Part shown: in pieces, positions 23,164-31,615 of the stretch | Layout of the letters: each line of letters begins with the position of its first letter | Position numbering within the stretch: the stretch's first letter is position 1 | DNA from: an uncultured Eubacteriales bacterium | GTDB lineage: Bacteria; Bacillota; Clostridia; Oscillospirales; Oscillospiraceae | NCBI GenBank assembly: GCA_902496595.1 | Contig: CABVBV010000006.1 | Span: forward strand, 1-42,160 | Direction of reading: 5' to 3' | Length of the DNA stretch: 42,160 nt | Made by a program: the position numbers and the translations under genes | Notes under the pieces: model-generated | The model's database searches: none | What the model saw: the letters and a program-made list of their open reading frames with translations, nothing else | What the model was told of the DNA's origin: nothing

Positions 23164-23844
23164 TCACTCGGCGAAGTAGTAGCCTACGCCCCATTTCGTG
23201 ATTATAAGCCTGGGCGAAGCCGGCCTGTCCTCGAGTTTCTCCCTGAGCCTCCGGATGTGTACGTCCACCGTTCTCGCATCGCCCTGATAGTCGTAGCCCC
23301 AGACGAGATCCAGAAGGTTGTCCCTGCTGTACACCTTGCCGGGGTTCCTCAGAAAGAGTTCGATGAGATCGAACTCCCTGGCTGTGAGTTCGACCGGCCT
23401 GCCGTTTTTTTTCGCAGTGCGCTTTTCCGTGTCGATCTCCAGCCCGCCTCCCTCGAGCACCGAGGCCGAGGGGCCAGCAGCCGGCATGGAGGCCCGCCTG
23501 AGCAGAGCCCTTATCCTCGCCTTGAGCTCGAGGATGTTGAAGGGCTTCGTCACATAGTCGTCCGCGCCCGACTCAAAACCGAGCAGCTTGTCCGCATCCT
23601 CGCTCCGGGCCGTCAGCATGATGATCGGCACGGTGGAGAAGCCGCGAATCTGCTGGCAGGCCTCCAGCCCGTCCAGCCCCGGCATCATGAGATCCAGGAT
23701 GATGAGGCCGTAATCCCCTGATGCGGCAAGCTGCACCGCAGTCTCTCCGTCATAGCAGGCGTCCACAGTATAGCCCTCGTTTTCGAGGTTGAATTTAATG
23801 CCCTTCACGAGCAGCTTTTCGTCGTCGACGACGAGTATTTTCAT
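23164..23844 (-). CDS. OmpR/PhoB-family response regulator
   Basis: 226 residues: receiver domain with phospho-acceptor Asp51 in LIILDLMMPGLDG, the acidic pair VVDDEK and the Lys in TKPFNILELK; C-terminal winged helix with LTAREFDLIELFLRNPGKVYS and RTVDVHIRRLREKL. Its ATG lies in the stop of the upstream ComEA-like gene (ATGA), and it is the partner of the downstream kinase. Confidence 0.95.
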   Translation of the reverse strand: MKILVVDDEKLLVKGIKFNLENEGYTVDACYDGETAVQLAASGDYGLIILDLMMPGLDGLEACQQIRGFSTVPIIMLTARSEDADKLLGFESGADDYVTKPFNILELKARIRALLRRASMPAAGPSASVLEGGGLEIDTEKRTAKKNGRPVELTAREFDLIELFLRNPGKVYSRDNLLDLVWGYDYQGDARTVDVHIRRLREKLEDRPASPRLIITKWGVGYYFAE

Positions 23845-24170
23845 GAGCCGTCCTCCACAGTGTCAAAACAGACGTAATCCCTGAAGCCGTCCAGCACGGC
23901 TCTGCCTATCCCGGGAACCTCGAGCAGACTTTCGACGTCACAAAAAGGGCCGTGTTCCTGCCTGTATTCGATGATATACCCGGCTTTCACCTCTCCTATG
24001 CCCGGCAGGAGCTGGAGCTCGTCCGCGTCCGCGGTGTTGACGTTCACTAGCCTCGGCCGGGCGCCCTCCGGGCTGACGTATTCTCTGCCGCCGCCGGCGA
24101 CGGATGCCGCGAGCATGAAGACCAGCGCCAGAGCCGCGCAGACTGACGCCGGCAGATATCTCCTGCGCAG
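23841..24170 (-). CDS. ComEA-family helix-hairpin-helix protein, probable CTG start
   Basis: The C-terminal 65 residues hold two helix-hairpin-helix units (VNVNTADADELQLLPGIGE and LLEVPGIGRAVLDGF), the ComEA DNA-binding fold. The only in-frame ATG (24116) lacks a ribosome binding site and would cut a hydrophobic stretch. Eighteen codons upstream is CTG (24168-24170) preceded by GGAGGTGATC, a very strong site, at seven bases; that start gives a basic N terminus and a full signal anchor. The protein (109 residues) lacks the SLBB domain of full ComEA. It would bind DNA outside the membrane, or may serve another HhH role. It is first in the operon with the two-component system. Confidence 0.75.
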   Translation of the reverse strand: MRRRYLPASVCAALALVFMLAASVAGGGREYVSPEGARPRLVNVNTADADELQLLPGIGEVKAGYIIEYRQEHGPFCDVESLLEVPGIGRAVLDGFRDYVCFDTVEDGS

Positions 24171-24198
24171 GGCCGATCACCTCCGGGATTTTTTGCTG

Positions 24199-24227
24199 TT
24201 GCTTTTCGTTGGCGAGACTTGTATAAT
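24199..24227 (+). promoter_or_regulatory. Promoter of the carboxypeptidase gene
   Basis: TTGCTT (24199-24204), 17 bases, perfect TATAAT (24222-24227), leaving a 5' untranslated region of about 42 bases. The divergent comEA-like gene must start in the same 100 bases. Confidence 0.65.
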
Positions 24228-24275
24228 ATTGAAAGCCCCTGTACGTTATGATAACACATTATTGCGGAGATTGAT

Positions 24276-25856
24276 ATGAAAAAAATCAGGTTGCTGCCCA
24301 TATTTTTGCTCATAGTCATGCTCGCCTCTGCTCTCGCCCCGCAGGCTCTGGCGCTCGAAGCTCCGGAGCTCACGAGTACGGCGGCGGTGCTGGTCGATCA
24401 GGACTCTGGCCGGGTGCTTTTTGAGAAGAACGCAGATGAGAAGGCCTATCCCGCCTCGCTGACCAAGGTCATGACGGTCTTGGTCGCTGTCGAGGCAATT
24501 GAAAAGGGGCAGGTCGCGATGACCGACAACGTCACCGCCTCGGACAGCTGTCTCGAGGGCATGGTGGATGACGGGAGCACGGCGGGCATAGTCCCCGGCG
24601 AGACCATGCCTCTGAAGGACTTGCTCTACTGCGCCCTGCTCGCCTCTGCGAACGAGGCCTGCAATGTCATTGGCGAATACATAGGCGGTTCAGTCTCCGC
24701 TTTTGTCGACATGATGAATGCGAGGGCGGAGGAGCTGGGCTGCACAGGCACCCACTTCGCCAACACCCACGGCCTGCCGGACGAGAACCACTACACCACG
24801 GCGGGGGATATGGCCCTCATCTACCGCGAGGCCCTCTCTCACGAGAGCTTTGCCGAGATCTGCGGCACCGTCAGCTACACCGTCCCGGCGACGAACGTCT
24901 CCGCCGAGCGGCAGCTTTCAAACACGAACGGGCTCATCAACCAGAACACCCAGCTCTACTCGGGCAACTACTATGAATATGCGAAGACGGGCAAGACCGG
25001 GCACACGAGCGCCGCAGGCTATTGCCTCGTCTCCTCCGCCGAGAAGGACTCGGTGAAGCTCATCGCCGTCGTCCTGGGCGGACAGGCGACGCAGAACAGC
25101 TCCGGAGGCTACGACTACGGAAACTTCATTGACAGCAGAACCCTCTATGACTGGGGCTTTGAGAACTTCAGCGTAAGGGAGATCCTGAGCTCTTCCGAGC
25201 TCGTCACCGAGGTCGAGGTCGCAATGGCGGAGGACGACGGCAAGGCCACGCTCAGGCCGAACAGCGTCATCACCGCCCTCGTGGCGAATGATTTCGACGT
25301 CGAGAGCCTCGAGAGGGACATCGTCATTTACAGCGAGAGGGACGGAGAGACTCTCGAGGCGCCGATAGCGGCGGGGACTGTGCTCGGAGAGATAACCCTC
25401 AGCCTTGACGGGGATATTTACGGTTCGACACAGCTGATCGCGGGCAGCGCGGTTGAGCTGTCCAAACTGCAATACATGAAAAACCAGGTGGCAGAGGTCT
25501 TGGGAATGACCTGGGTGAAGGTCGTCATAGTCGCGCTCGTTCTCGCGCTACTGAGCTACATCGCCCTGGTAGTAAGGTACAGGATCCTGCACAAGCGGCA
25601 CATGAGGGAACTGCGCCGGGCCAGGCTGGAGCGGCAGCGCAGGATGGAGGCGGAGAACGCGACCAGGGTATTTACGGAGCAGCAGCCCTCCGCCGCAAAG
25701 CAGAGGGAGCCTGTGACAACGGCGGCGCCTTCTGCAGCTAGAAGGCCCCAGGCCCCGGCTCAGCAGCCGGAAAAACCGGAGGACGAGGAAAAGCTCAAAG
25801 CCCAGGAAAAGGCGCGCAGGGACTATTTCGAGGAGTTTTTCAAGAATAAGGACTGA
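24276..25856 (+). CDS. D-alanyl-D-alanine carboxypeptidase, DacF/PBP5-like
   Basis: 526 residues. The signal peptide ends near AQALALEAP. The S11 motifs are present: catalytic Ser-Lys in PASLTKVMT, SANEACN (SxN) and KTGKTGHTS (KTG). A PBP5-type C-terminal beta domain follows, then one membrane helix (about residues 408-430) and a cytoplasmic tail of about 95 residues rich in Arg, Gln, Ala and Pro. It trims the terminal D-Ala of peptidoglycan stem peptides. A transmembrane helix with a long tail instead of an amphipathic anchor is the unusual part and could bind a cytoplasmic partner. Confidence 0.93.
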   Translation: MKKIRLLPIFLLIVMLASALAPQALALEAPELTSTAAVLVDQDSGRVLFEKNADEKAYPASLTKVMTVLVAVEAIEKGQVAMTDNVTASDSCLEGMVDDGSTAGIVPGETMPLKDLLYCALLASANEACNVIGEYIGGSVSAFVDMMNARAEELGCTGTHFANTHGLPDENHYTTAGDMALIYREALSHESFAEICGTVSYTVPATNVSAERQLSNTNGLINQNTQLYSGNYYEYAKTGKTGHTSAAGYCLVSSAEKDSVKLIAVVLGGQATQNSSGGYDYGNFIDSRTLYDWGFENFSVREILSSSELVTEVEVAMAEDDGKATLRPNSVITALVANDFDVESLERDIVIYSERDGETLEAPIAAGTVLGEITLSLDGDIYGSTQLIAGSAVELSKLQYMKNQVAEVLGMTWVKVVIVALVLALLSYIALVVRYRILHKRHMRELRRARLERQRRMEAENATRVFTEQQPSAAKQREPVTTAAPSAARRPQAPAQQPEKPEDEEKLKAQEKARRDYFEEFFKNKD

Positions 25857-25859
25857 GTT

Positions 25860-25890
25860 CATGGCCCCGCCCGTATGGGCTGGGGCCATG
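25860..25890 (+). terminator. Hairpin after the carboxypeptidase gene
   Basis: CATGGCCCC (25860-25868) pairs with GGGGCCATG (25882-25890), with GCCC/GGGC inside. No T run follows, so it is weak. Confidence 0.5.
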
Positions 25891-25961
25891 CTTAACGTCT
25901 CGTGTTATAGTCCGAACCTGCGGCAAGGCCGGTTCAGGGACGGGAGAGAGGTCATGGAAAG

Positions 25962-26768
25962 ATGAAAATGCCGTTTTACGCAGCGGTGGAGGAGCTCTCC
26001 GCCATGGCGACGAATATGTACAGGCTCGGCTGGCACGAGCGCAACGGTGGAAACATCAGCCTGCTTTTGGACGGTGCGGAGACGGACGGCCTGGACAATA
26101 TCGAACCTGGGCGCGTCTTCGGCACGGCTTTCGACGCTTCCGGGCTCGCCGGCAGGTATCTGCTGATCACCGGGACGGGGAAATACTTCAAAAACATTGA
26201 GAGCCATCCCGAGCGCGACCTCGGAGTGATACGTATTAGCCGCGACGGGGCCGGAGCGGAGCTGCTGTGGGGCTTTTCGGACGGGGGCAGGTGTACGTCC
26301 GAACTTCCCAGCCATCTCATGGGCCACATCTCCAGGCTCTCCGTGGACGGGACGAACCGGGTCGTCATGCACAGCCATCCGACCAATCTGCTCGCCATGA
26401 GCTACGTACACCGGCTGGACTCCCGGGAGTTCACAAGAACGCTCTGGAGGATGAACAACGAGTGTATCATGGTCTTCCCGGACGGGGTCAACGTCCTGCC
26501 GTGGATGCTCTGCGGCACGACTGAGATAGGCGTGGAGACGGCGAGGGAGTTTTTGAGCGCCAGGCTGGTCGTCTGGGCGCATCACGGTATCTACGGCTGC
26601 GGAGCGAGCCTGGACGAAGCCTTCGGGCTTATCGAGACGGCGGAGAAGGCCGCTGAGGTCTATATGAAGCTCTCAGGGCGCGAGATCCTCCAGACCATCA
26701 CGGACGAGCAGCTGAAGGCCCAGGCGGAGCACCTCGGCCTCAAAGTCAGGGAGGGTTTCCTGGACTGA
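25962..26768 (+). CDS. rhaD: Class II aldolase, rhamnulose-1-phosphate aldolase-like
   Basis: 268 residues, the length of RhaD. Zinc ligands are seen in VMHSHPTNLLAM and VVWAHHGIYGCG; substrate loops include WHERNGGNISLLL, LLITGTGKYFKN and FSDGGRCTSELPSH. RhaD splits rhamnulose-1-phosphate into dihydroxyacetone phosphate and lactaldehyde. No rhamnose isomerase or kinase is nearby, so it stands alone; other 6-deoxy sugar phosphates are possible. Start codons at 25962 and 25968 both lie near weak ribosome binding sites. Confidence 0.88.
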   Translation: MKMPFYAAVEELSAMATNMYRLGWHERNGGNISLLLDGAETDGLDNIEPGRVFGTAFDASGLAGRYLLITGTGKYFKNIESHPERDLGVIRISRDGAGAELLWGFSDGGRCTSELPSHLMGHISRLSVDGTNRVVMHSHPTNLLAMSYVHRLDSREFTRTLWRMNNECIMVFPDGVNVLPWMLCGTTEIGVETAREFLSARLVVWAHHGIYGCGASLDEAFGLIETAEKAAEVYMKLSGREILQTITDEQLKAQAEHLGLKVREGFLD

Positions 26769-26804
26769 GCCGCGTAACTAAGAACAAACACTTTCGATAA
26801 ACTG

Positions 26805-26838
26805 AGCCGGCAGTGCGGACGACAACGCACTGCCGGCT
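26805..26838 (+). terminator. Terminator after the aldolase gene
   Basis: Perfect 13-bp arms AGCCGGCAGTGCG (26805-26817) and CGCACTGCCGGCT (26826-26838), followed by GTTATATT. The 185 bases beyond it, to 27024, hold no gene I can support. Confidence 0.7.
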
Positions 26839-27024
26839 GTTATATTGGACGCGATTCCTTCAACCGGGTTTTTCTTTAGATCTGAGGGCGGAAGGAGGCC
26901 CATATAGCCTGACCTCGGGCACCATCTTCCGCTGTGCCCGCCTCGTGGCTCGCGATCAACTGCTCAGAGCGCTGAAAGGTTCAGAGGTATTATCCTTAGC
27001 GTAAGCGTGGTCGGTAGACCGTTC

Positions 27025-27729
27025 TCACGGCTCCACCCGCATCATGCGATATCCGACGCCGATATGGGTCTGGATGTATTGCGGTGAGCCCGGCTCCTTC
27101 TCCAGCTTCTTGCGCAGGGTTGCCATGAAAACGCGCAGTGAGGCGACATCGTTGTCCCAGCTCCTGCCCCATATCTGCTGGGTGATGAAGGTGTGGGTCA
27201 GCACCTTACCCACGTTTTTGCACAGCAGGCACAGCAGCTTGTATTCACTGGGGGTCAGATGGAGCTCCTGCCCGTCCAGGAAGGCGCAGCCGGCCGCGTA
27301 ATCCACTTTCAGCTTGCCGTTTGTAAAAACCGCATCCGCGTTCACTGAGCCCAGCTGCAGCGCGGCCAGGCGCCGCTGCGTCACCCGCAGCCTCGCCAGC
27401 AGCTCTTCCACGGAAAAGGGCTTGGTCAGATAGTCGTCGGCGCCGGCATCCAGAGCGTCGATCTTGTCCGTGTCTTCGCTCCGGGCACTGATGACGATAA
27501 TGGGCATATTTGACCAGGAGCGAACCTTGTGGATGACCTCCACGCCGTCCATGTCAGGAAGCCCCAGATCCAGCAAGATGATCTCAGGGTTGTGTGAGGA
27601 GGCCTCCAGGACGGCCGACTCCCCGTTTGCCGCGGTCAAAAAGCGGTAATCATGGGCTCTGAGCGTTGTGGTGATCAGGTTGCGGACGGGAGTATCGTCC
27701 TCGACCACCAGGATCAAAGGTTTATTCAT
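27025..27729 (-). CDS. kdpE: KdpE response regulator
   Basis: 234 residues: receiver domain with phosphorylated Asp54 in IILLDLGLPDMDG and Lys in LTKPFSVEELLARL; C-terminal winged helix with LHLTPSEYKLLCLLCKNVGKVLTH and VASLRVFMATLRKKLEKEP, the typical KdpE form ending GVGYRMMRVEP. The ATG at 27729 lies within the end of kdpD (8-base overlap) after GGGGAGG. It activates kdp transcription at low potassium or salt stress. Candidate binding sites occur in front of several units of this cluster. Confidence 0.95.
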   Translation of the reverse strand: MNKPLILVVEDDTPVRNLITTTLRAHDYRFLTAANGESAVLEASSHNPEIILLDLGLPDMDGVEVIHKVRSWSNMPIIVISARSEDTDKIDALDAGADDYLTKPFSVEELLARLRVTQRRLAALQLGSVNADAVFTNGKLKVDYAAGCAFLDGQELHLTPSEYKLLCLLCKNVGKVLTHTFITQQIWGRSWDNDVASLRVFMATLRKKLEKEPGSPQYIQTHIGVGYRMMRVEP

Positions 27730-30367
27730 GCAGTTCAACCTCCCCGGCCGGTACAGAAAATGTGAAGATGGTTCCATGCGGAGGATTGTCGGCTACCGAG
27801 ATCTCCCCTCCGTGCGCATTGACTATGGATTTGCACAGCGCGAGGCCCAGTCCCATGCTGCGGCGGCTGTCCGCGATCTGATCGGATGCGCTGTAAAACA
27901 TATCGAATATATGCGGCTTGGCCTGGTCGGATATCCCCGGGCCGTTGTCTGCAATGGAAATATAAATGTAGTCGCCCTCTCGTTTCCACCCGATATCGAT
28001 CTCAGAGCCGGGCGGCGTATACTTGATGGCGTTATCTACGATGTTGATGACGACCTGGACGATGAGCTTGGCGTCTATCCGCGCCAGGAGGTATTCCTCG
28101 CTGCTCTGCACGTTCAAGCGGTACTCCGCGCTCTTGCGGTTTATATGGCGCAGGGCCTCCGCGACCACCTCGTCGATAAGCTCCGTAGACATATGCAGGT
28201 TCATCCGCCCTTCTTCCAGGCGGCTGACGGACAGGAGATTTTCCACCAGGTTTATTAGCCACATGGCGTCGTCATAGATGTCGGTGTACATCTGCTCCTT
28301 GGTCTTTGCGTCAAACAGGCTCCCGTTGGAGAGCAGGTTGCTGGCGTTCCCCGAAATGGAGGTGAGCGGAGTGCGCAGGTCGTGGGAGATCGACCTGAGC
28401 AGGTTTGCGCGGAGCTGTTCGTTCTTGGCCAAAACTGCGGCGGCTTCCTTTTCCTCCAGATTCTTCTGGTTTTCAAGCGCAAGGGCGGATTCGCCCAGAA
28501 CGGAGAGCAGGATGCTGGTCTCAAACGAATCCAGAGGCTTGTCCGAGGCGGCAATGCCAACGACCCCATAGATCTGTTTGCCCGTCCGCACCGACAGATA
28601 GGTGCAGCAGGAATCTGAAAAGTTTTCGGTGCCGGCCCCGGCGCGCTTGTTGTTTTTTATAACCCACTGAGCCACCTCGCGCTCCTTCTCGGAGGTGTAG
28701 CGCTCCGGGGACGACGAGCCCTCCGCAAGGAAGAGCTCCGGCATGACGGCTTTTTCGCCCTCTATGCGGTAGGCTACGATATCACGCTGGAAGATCTTCA
28801 GCAGCTGCTTTGCCGTCACAGAGACTATCTCCTCCTGCGTCCGGGCCTTTTGGAGATCCTGGTTCGTCTCAAGAAGCAGCTTTGTGCGCCACGCCACCTG
28901 GGCGGAGCGCTTGGCGTGGGACTTCAGTTTGGACGCCAGCGAGCCCGTGAGCAGGGAGGCTAGGAACATCACGAGAAAAGTGACCGGGTATCCGCTGTCA
29001 TAGGCGTGCAGAGAAAACCTGGGCTCCGTAAAGAAGAAGTTGAAGGTGAGCACGCCGACGATGGAGGCGATGAAGCTGCATACCGAACTCTTTGTGGAGA
29101 TGGAGACCAGCATGACGCCCAAAATGTAGAGCGTGATGATATTGGCCTCCGTGAAGCCCAGCCTGTAGAACAGCAGACCTATGAGCGTTGCAAGGACAAG
29201 GAGCAGGGCGCTCTTGAGCAGGTCGAGCACCGACAGGGTGGGCAGGCGCATGATCTCCCTGTGCCTGGCGGCGAACTTCCCGTTCGAGCCGTTGTCGGGG
29301 ATGATGTGAATGTCAAGCTCCGGCGTGAGCTCGATGAGCCGCTCGGTCAAAGACGGCTTCCGGAACAGCGAGTGGTGAGGTATGCCGCTGCGACCCAGCA
29401 CGATCTTCGTGACCCCGGACAGGCGCGAGAACTCGGCGATCTGATATGCCACATCGTCGCCGTAAACGGTCTCAACGGACGCCCCCAACTGCTGCGCCAG
29501 ACGTATGTTCGCCTGCAGGCGCTCCTTATCCGGCTGGGACATCCACTGCGAGCCTTTTGTTTCGACATACAAGGCGGTAAACCCGCAGCGGAAGGCGCTC
29601 GCCATTCGCGCCGCCGTGCGTATGATCTTCTCATTTGAAGGCGCGGAAGAAAGGCACACCAGGATGTGCTCACGGGCGCGGTATTCCATCCTGCTCTGGG
29701 GGCCCTGTGTATATGAAGCCGCCCTGTCTGCACAGCGGCGCAGGCCGATCTCCCGCAGCGCGCTCAATTGCGACAGGGTGCAGCCGGAAAGCAGCTCTCC
29801 CTTCTTTTGCTCAAGCAGGCGCTGCTGCAGCCGCTCCGGCTCGATATCTATGAACTCAACCTGAGCCGCCTGGTCGAACACGCGATCCGGGATGCGCTCA
29901 GATTCGGAGGCTCCCATTATGGAAAAGACGGTGTCCTGAATGCTTTCGATGTGCTGCACATCCAACGTCGTATAGACATCCACGCCGGCTTTCAGCAGCT
30001 CCTCTATGTCCTGATAGCGCTTCATGTGGCGGGAACCGTCCATGTTCAAATGGGACAGGTCATCGACCAAAACGAGCTCCGGCGCCCTCTTCAGGCAGGC
30101 CTCCAGATCCAGTTCATGCTCTGTTCGCCCGTCCCGCCTCACCGCTTTGCAGGGCAGGGCCTCAAACTTTTCGGCCAGCGCTCCGGTTTGGGGCCACTGC
30201 TCGCAGGAAATAAGGCCTATGGCTGTGTCCAGCCCCGCCCGCCTCGCCCTTTCGGCGGCTTCCAGCATGGAATAAGTCTTGCCTGCACCGGAAAAATAAC
30301 CGGCAAAAATGGTGAGCTTTCCCTGCCTCTTTCCGGCTGGCTGCCTGGGCTGCGTAAAGGCATCCAT
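27722..30367 (-). CDS. kdpD: KdpD sensor histidine kinase, full length
   Basis: 881 residues. KdpD domain with P-loop GYFSGAGKT (23-31) and Walker B region VDDLSHLNMDGSRHMKR; universal-stress-like domain (about 232-360) with CLSSAPSNEK and FTALYVE; four DUF4118 membrane helices (about 385-480); GAF-like domain (about 500-640); then the kinase with SISHDLRTPLTSI, NIVDNAIKYTPPGS, DNGPGI and GLGLALC. The Walker B segment differs from the common DELAHTNAPGSRH, while the shorter KdpD-like protein keeps it. AAAGGAGGGG stands before the ATG at 30367. Senses potassium, ionic strength and perhaps c-di-AMP. Confidence 0.95.
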   Translation of the reverse strand: MDAFTQPRQPAGKRQGKLTIFAGYFSGAGKTYSMLEAAERARRAGLDTAIGLISCEQWPQTGALAEKFEALPCKAVRRDGRTEHELDLEACLKRAPELVLVDDLSHLNMDGSRHMKRYQDIEELLKAGVDVYTTLDVQHIESIQDTVFSIMGASESERIPDRVFDQAAQVEFIDIEPERLQQRLLEQKKGELLSGCTLSQLSALREIGLRRCADRAASYTQGPQSRMEYRAREHILVCLSSAPSNEKIIRTAARMASAFRCGFTALYVETKGSQWMSQPDKERLQANIRLAQQLGASVETVYGDDVAYQIAEFSRLSGVTKIVLGRSGIPHHSLFRKPSLTERLIELTPELDIHIIPDNGSNGKFAARHREIMRLPTLSVLDLLKSALLLVLATLIGLLFYRLGFTEANIITLYILGVMLVSISTKSSVCSFIASIVGVLTFNFFFTEPRFSLHAYDSGYPVTFLVMFLASLLTGSLASKLKSHAKRSAQVAWRTKLLLETNQDLQKARTQEEIVSVTAKQLLKIFQRDIVAYRIEGEKAVMPELFLAEGSSSPERYTSEKEREVAQWVIKNNKRAGAGTENFSDSCCTYLSVRTGKQIYGVVGIAASDKPLDSFETSILLSVLGESALALENQKNLEEKEAAAVLAKNEQLRANLLRSISHDLRTPLTSISGNASNLLSNGSLFDAKTKEQMYTDIYDDAMWLINLVENLLSVSRLEEGRMNLHMSTELIDEVVAEALRHINRKSAEYRLNVQSSEEYLLARIDAKLIVQVVINIVDNAIKYTPPGSEIDIGWKREGDYIYISIADNGPGISDQAKPHIFDMFYSASDQIADSRRSMGLGLALCKSIVNAHGGEISVADNPPHGTIFTFSVPAGEVELHE

Positions 30368-30407
30368 TATCACCCCTCCTTTCCGTCAGAGCTATTATAA
30401 CACACTT

Positions 30408-30905
30408 TTACGGCTGCTGCCTGTAGAGTTGCCTGATAAATTGCAGAGCCAGGGCGTGTTCGCCGCCGGCTCTCCACAGCGCCTTTTGGCACCGGGGGCC
30501 TTCTTCCACCGCTTTTATCTCCACCGCCCCGTCATCCATGAAGAAGGACTGGGCAGCCAGGGCGAGCGGCTCGCTCTCAGACAGGCCTCTGCTCTCCGCC
30601 TCGGCGGAGACTATCGCCACATCTGCGTCCCCGGCACCGACGGCGCGAAGGACTTCGCGTTCCTGCCCCAGCGAAATACTGCACTGTATGTCTGGAAATC
30701 GCTCTAAAGTATCTTTTGCGGCATTTCTGATCGCAGGGACGGCATTGGGACAGGATGTCGCAATGTTAAGGCGGCGGCTCTTTCCCCGGGCATGGCCCGC
30801 ATCGTGCGCCTTGTCGAGAAAAGAGTCCAGCCTCACCATGACAAAATAGCCGAATACCGCAATGGCGGCAAAGACGCCCAGCAGCACTGCATCTTCCACT
30901 TTCAT
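30408..30905 (-). CDS. Membrane-anchored protein with type-2-binding-like domain, unknown
   Basis: 165 residues. One membrane helix (about 7-26) is followed by a basic segment (KAHDAGHARGKSRRL), which by the positive-inside rule puts the C-terminal domain in the cytoplasm. That domain opens with NIATSCPNAVPAIRNAAK and continues with a DADVAIVSAEAE strand, recalling one lobe of a LysR-type effector or solute-binding fold; only half such a fold is present. GGGAGGG stands before ATG codons at 30908 and 30905. It lies between ktrA and kdpD with short gaps, so it may tune either. I do not recognise a named family. Confidence 0.7.
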   Translation of the reverse strand: MKVEDAVLLGVFAAIAVFGYFVMVRLDSFLDKAHDAGHARGKSRRLNIATSCPNAVPAIRNAAKDTLERFPDIQCSISLGQEREVLRAVGAGDADVAIVSAEAESRGLSESEPLALAAQSFFMDDGAVEIKAVEEGPRCQKALWRAGGEHALALQFIRQLYRQQP

Positions 30906-30943
30906 CATTATCCCTCCCCCTTGCACTTCGGAGTCGGCGGAGC

Positions 30944-31594
30944 TCATATATGGAAGCACTTTTGTATATCGCGCTGTGTGCCCAGGACAAGTATCGTACT
31001 GTTTTCCGGCAGGCAGGTATCCGGGGTGATGACTGTCATGGCGAATCTCCCGCTCTGCTTGATCGCCATGATGTTGATATGATAGCGCTTGCGCACATCC
31101 AATTGCCCGATGGTCTTTCCCACCCAGCTGTCCGGCACTGCGATCTCAAAGATGGCGTGGTCGTCGCCCAGGGCGATGTAGTCGTAAATGTGGTCTGAAC
31201 TATAGCGTATCGCAGTCCAGACCGCCATCTGTTTTTCCGGGTACACTACCTCGTCTGCGCCGTTGCGGAGCAGGAACTTGGCCTGTACGTCACGCGCAGC
31301 CCTTGCCACCACTTTCTTCGCGCCCAGCTCCTTCAGCAGCGAGGCGGTCTCCAGGGAGCTTTGAAAATCGTCCCCTATCGCGACGATGCACACGTCGAAA
31401 TTCCGCACGCCGATGGCTGAGAGGAACTCTTCGCTGGTGCTGTCCCCTATCTGGGCGTTGGTGACGAAGGGGAGCACCGCGTTGACCCGTTCTTCATCCT
31501 TGTCTATTGCTAAGACCTGATGGTTCAGCTCGTTCAGTTTCATTGCAGTATGGCGGCCGAAACGGCCCAAGCCGATCAATAGAATAGTTTTCAT
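30944..31594 (-). CDS. ktrA: KtrA/TrkA potassium-channel regulatory subunit
   Basis: 216 residues. RCK-N domain with GLGRFGRHTAMKLNELNH (nucleotide loop) and the acidic AIDKDEERV; RCK-C domain from about residue 135 (FEIAVPDSWVGKTIGQLDV, closing with PENSTILVLGT). It forms a cytoplasmic octameric ring that gates KtrB in response to ATP/ADP; in Firmicutes the RCK-C domain binds c-di-AMP. It starts 21 bases after the ktrB stop. Confidence 0.93.
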   Translation of the reverse strand: MKTILLIGLGRFGRHTAMKLNELNHQVLAIDKDEERVNAVLPFVTNAQIGDSTSEEFLSAIGVRNFDVCIVAIGDDFQSSLETASLLKELGAKKVVARAARDVQAKFLLRNGADEVVYPEKQMAVWTAIRYSSDHIYDYIALGDDHAIFEIAVPDSWVGKTIGQLDVRKRYHINIMAIKQSGRFAMTVITPDTCLPENSTILVLGTQRDIQKCFHI

Positions 31595-31615
31595 AAGCCC
31601 TCCGAATTTGTTTTT

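Noticed and set aside
26813..27004. 63-residue frame between the aldolase and kdpE
   Set aside because: Begins inside a terminator hairpin, lacks a ribosome binding site and shows no domain.
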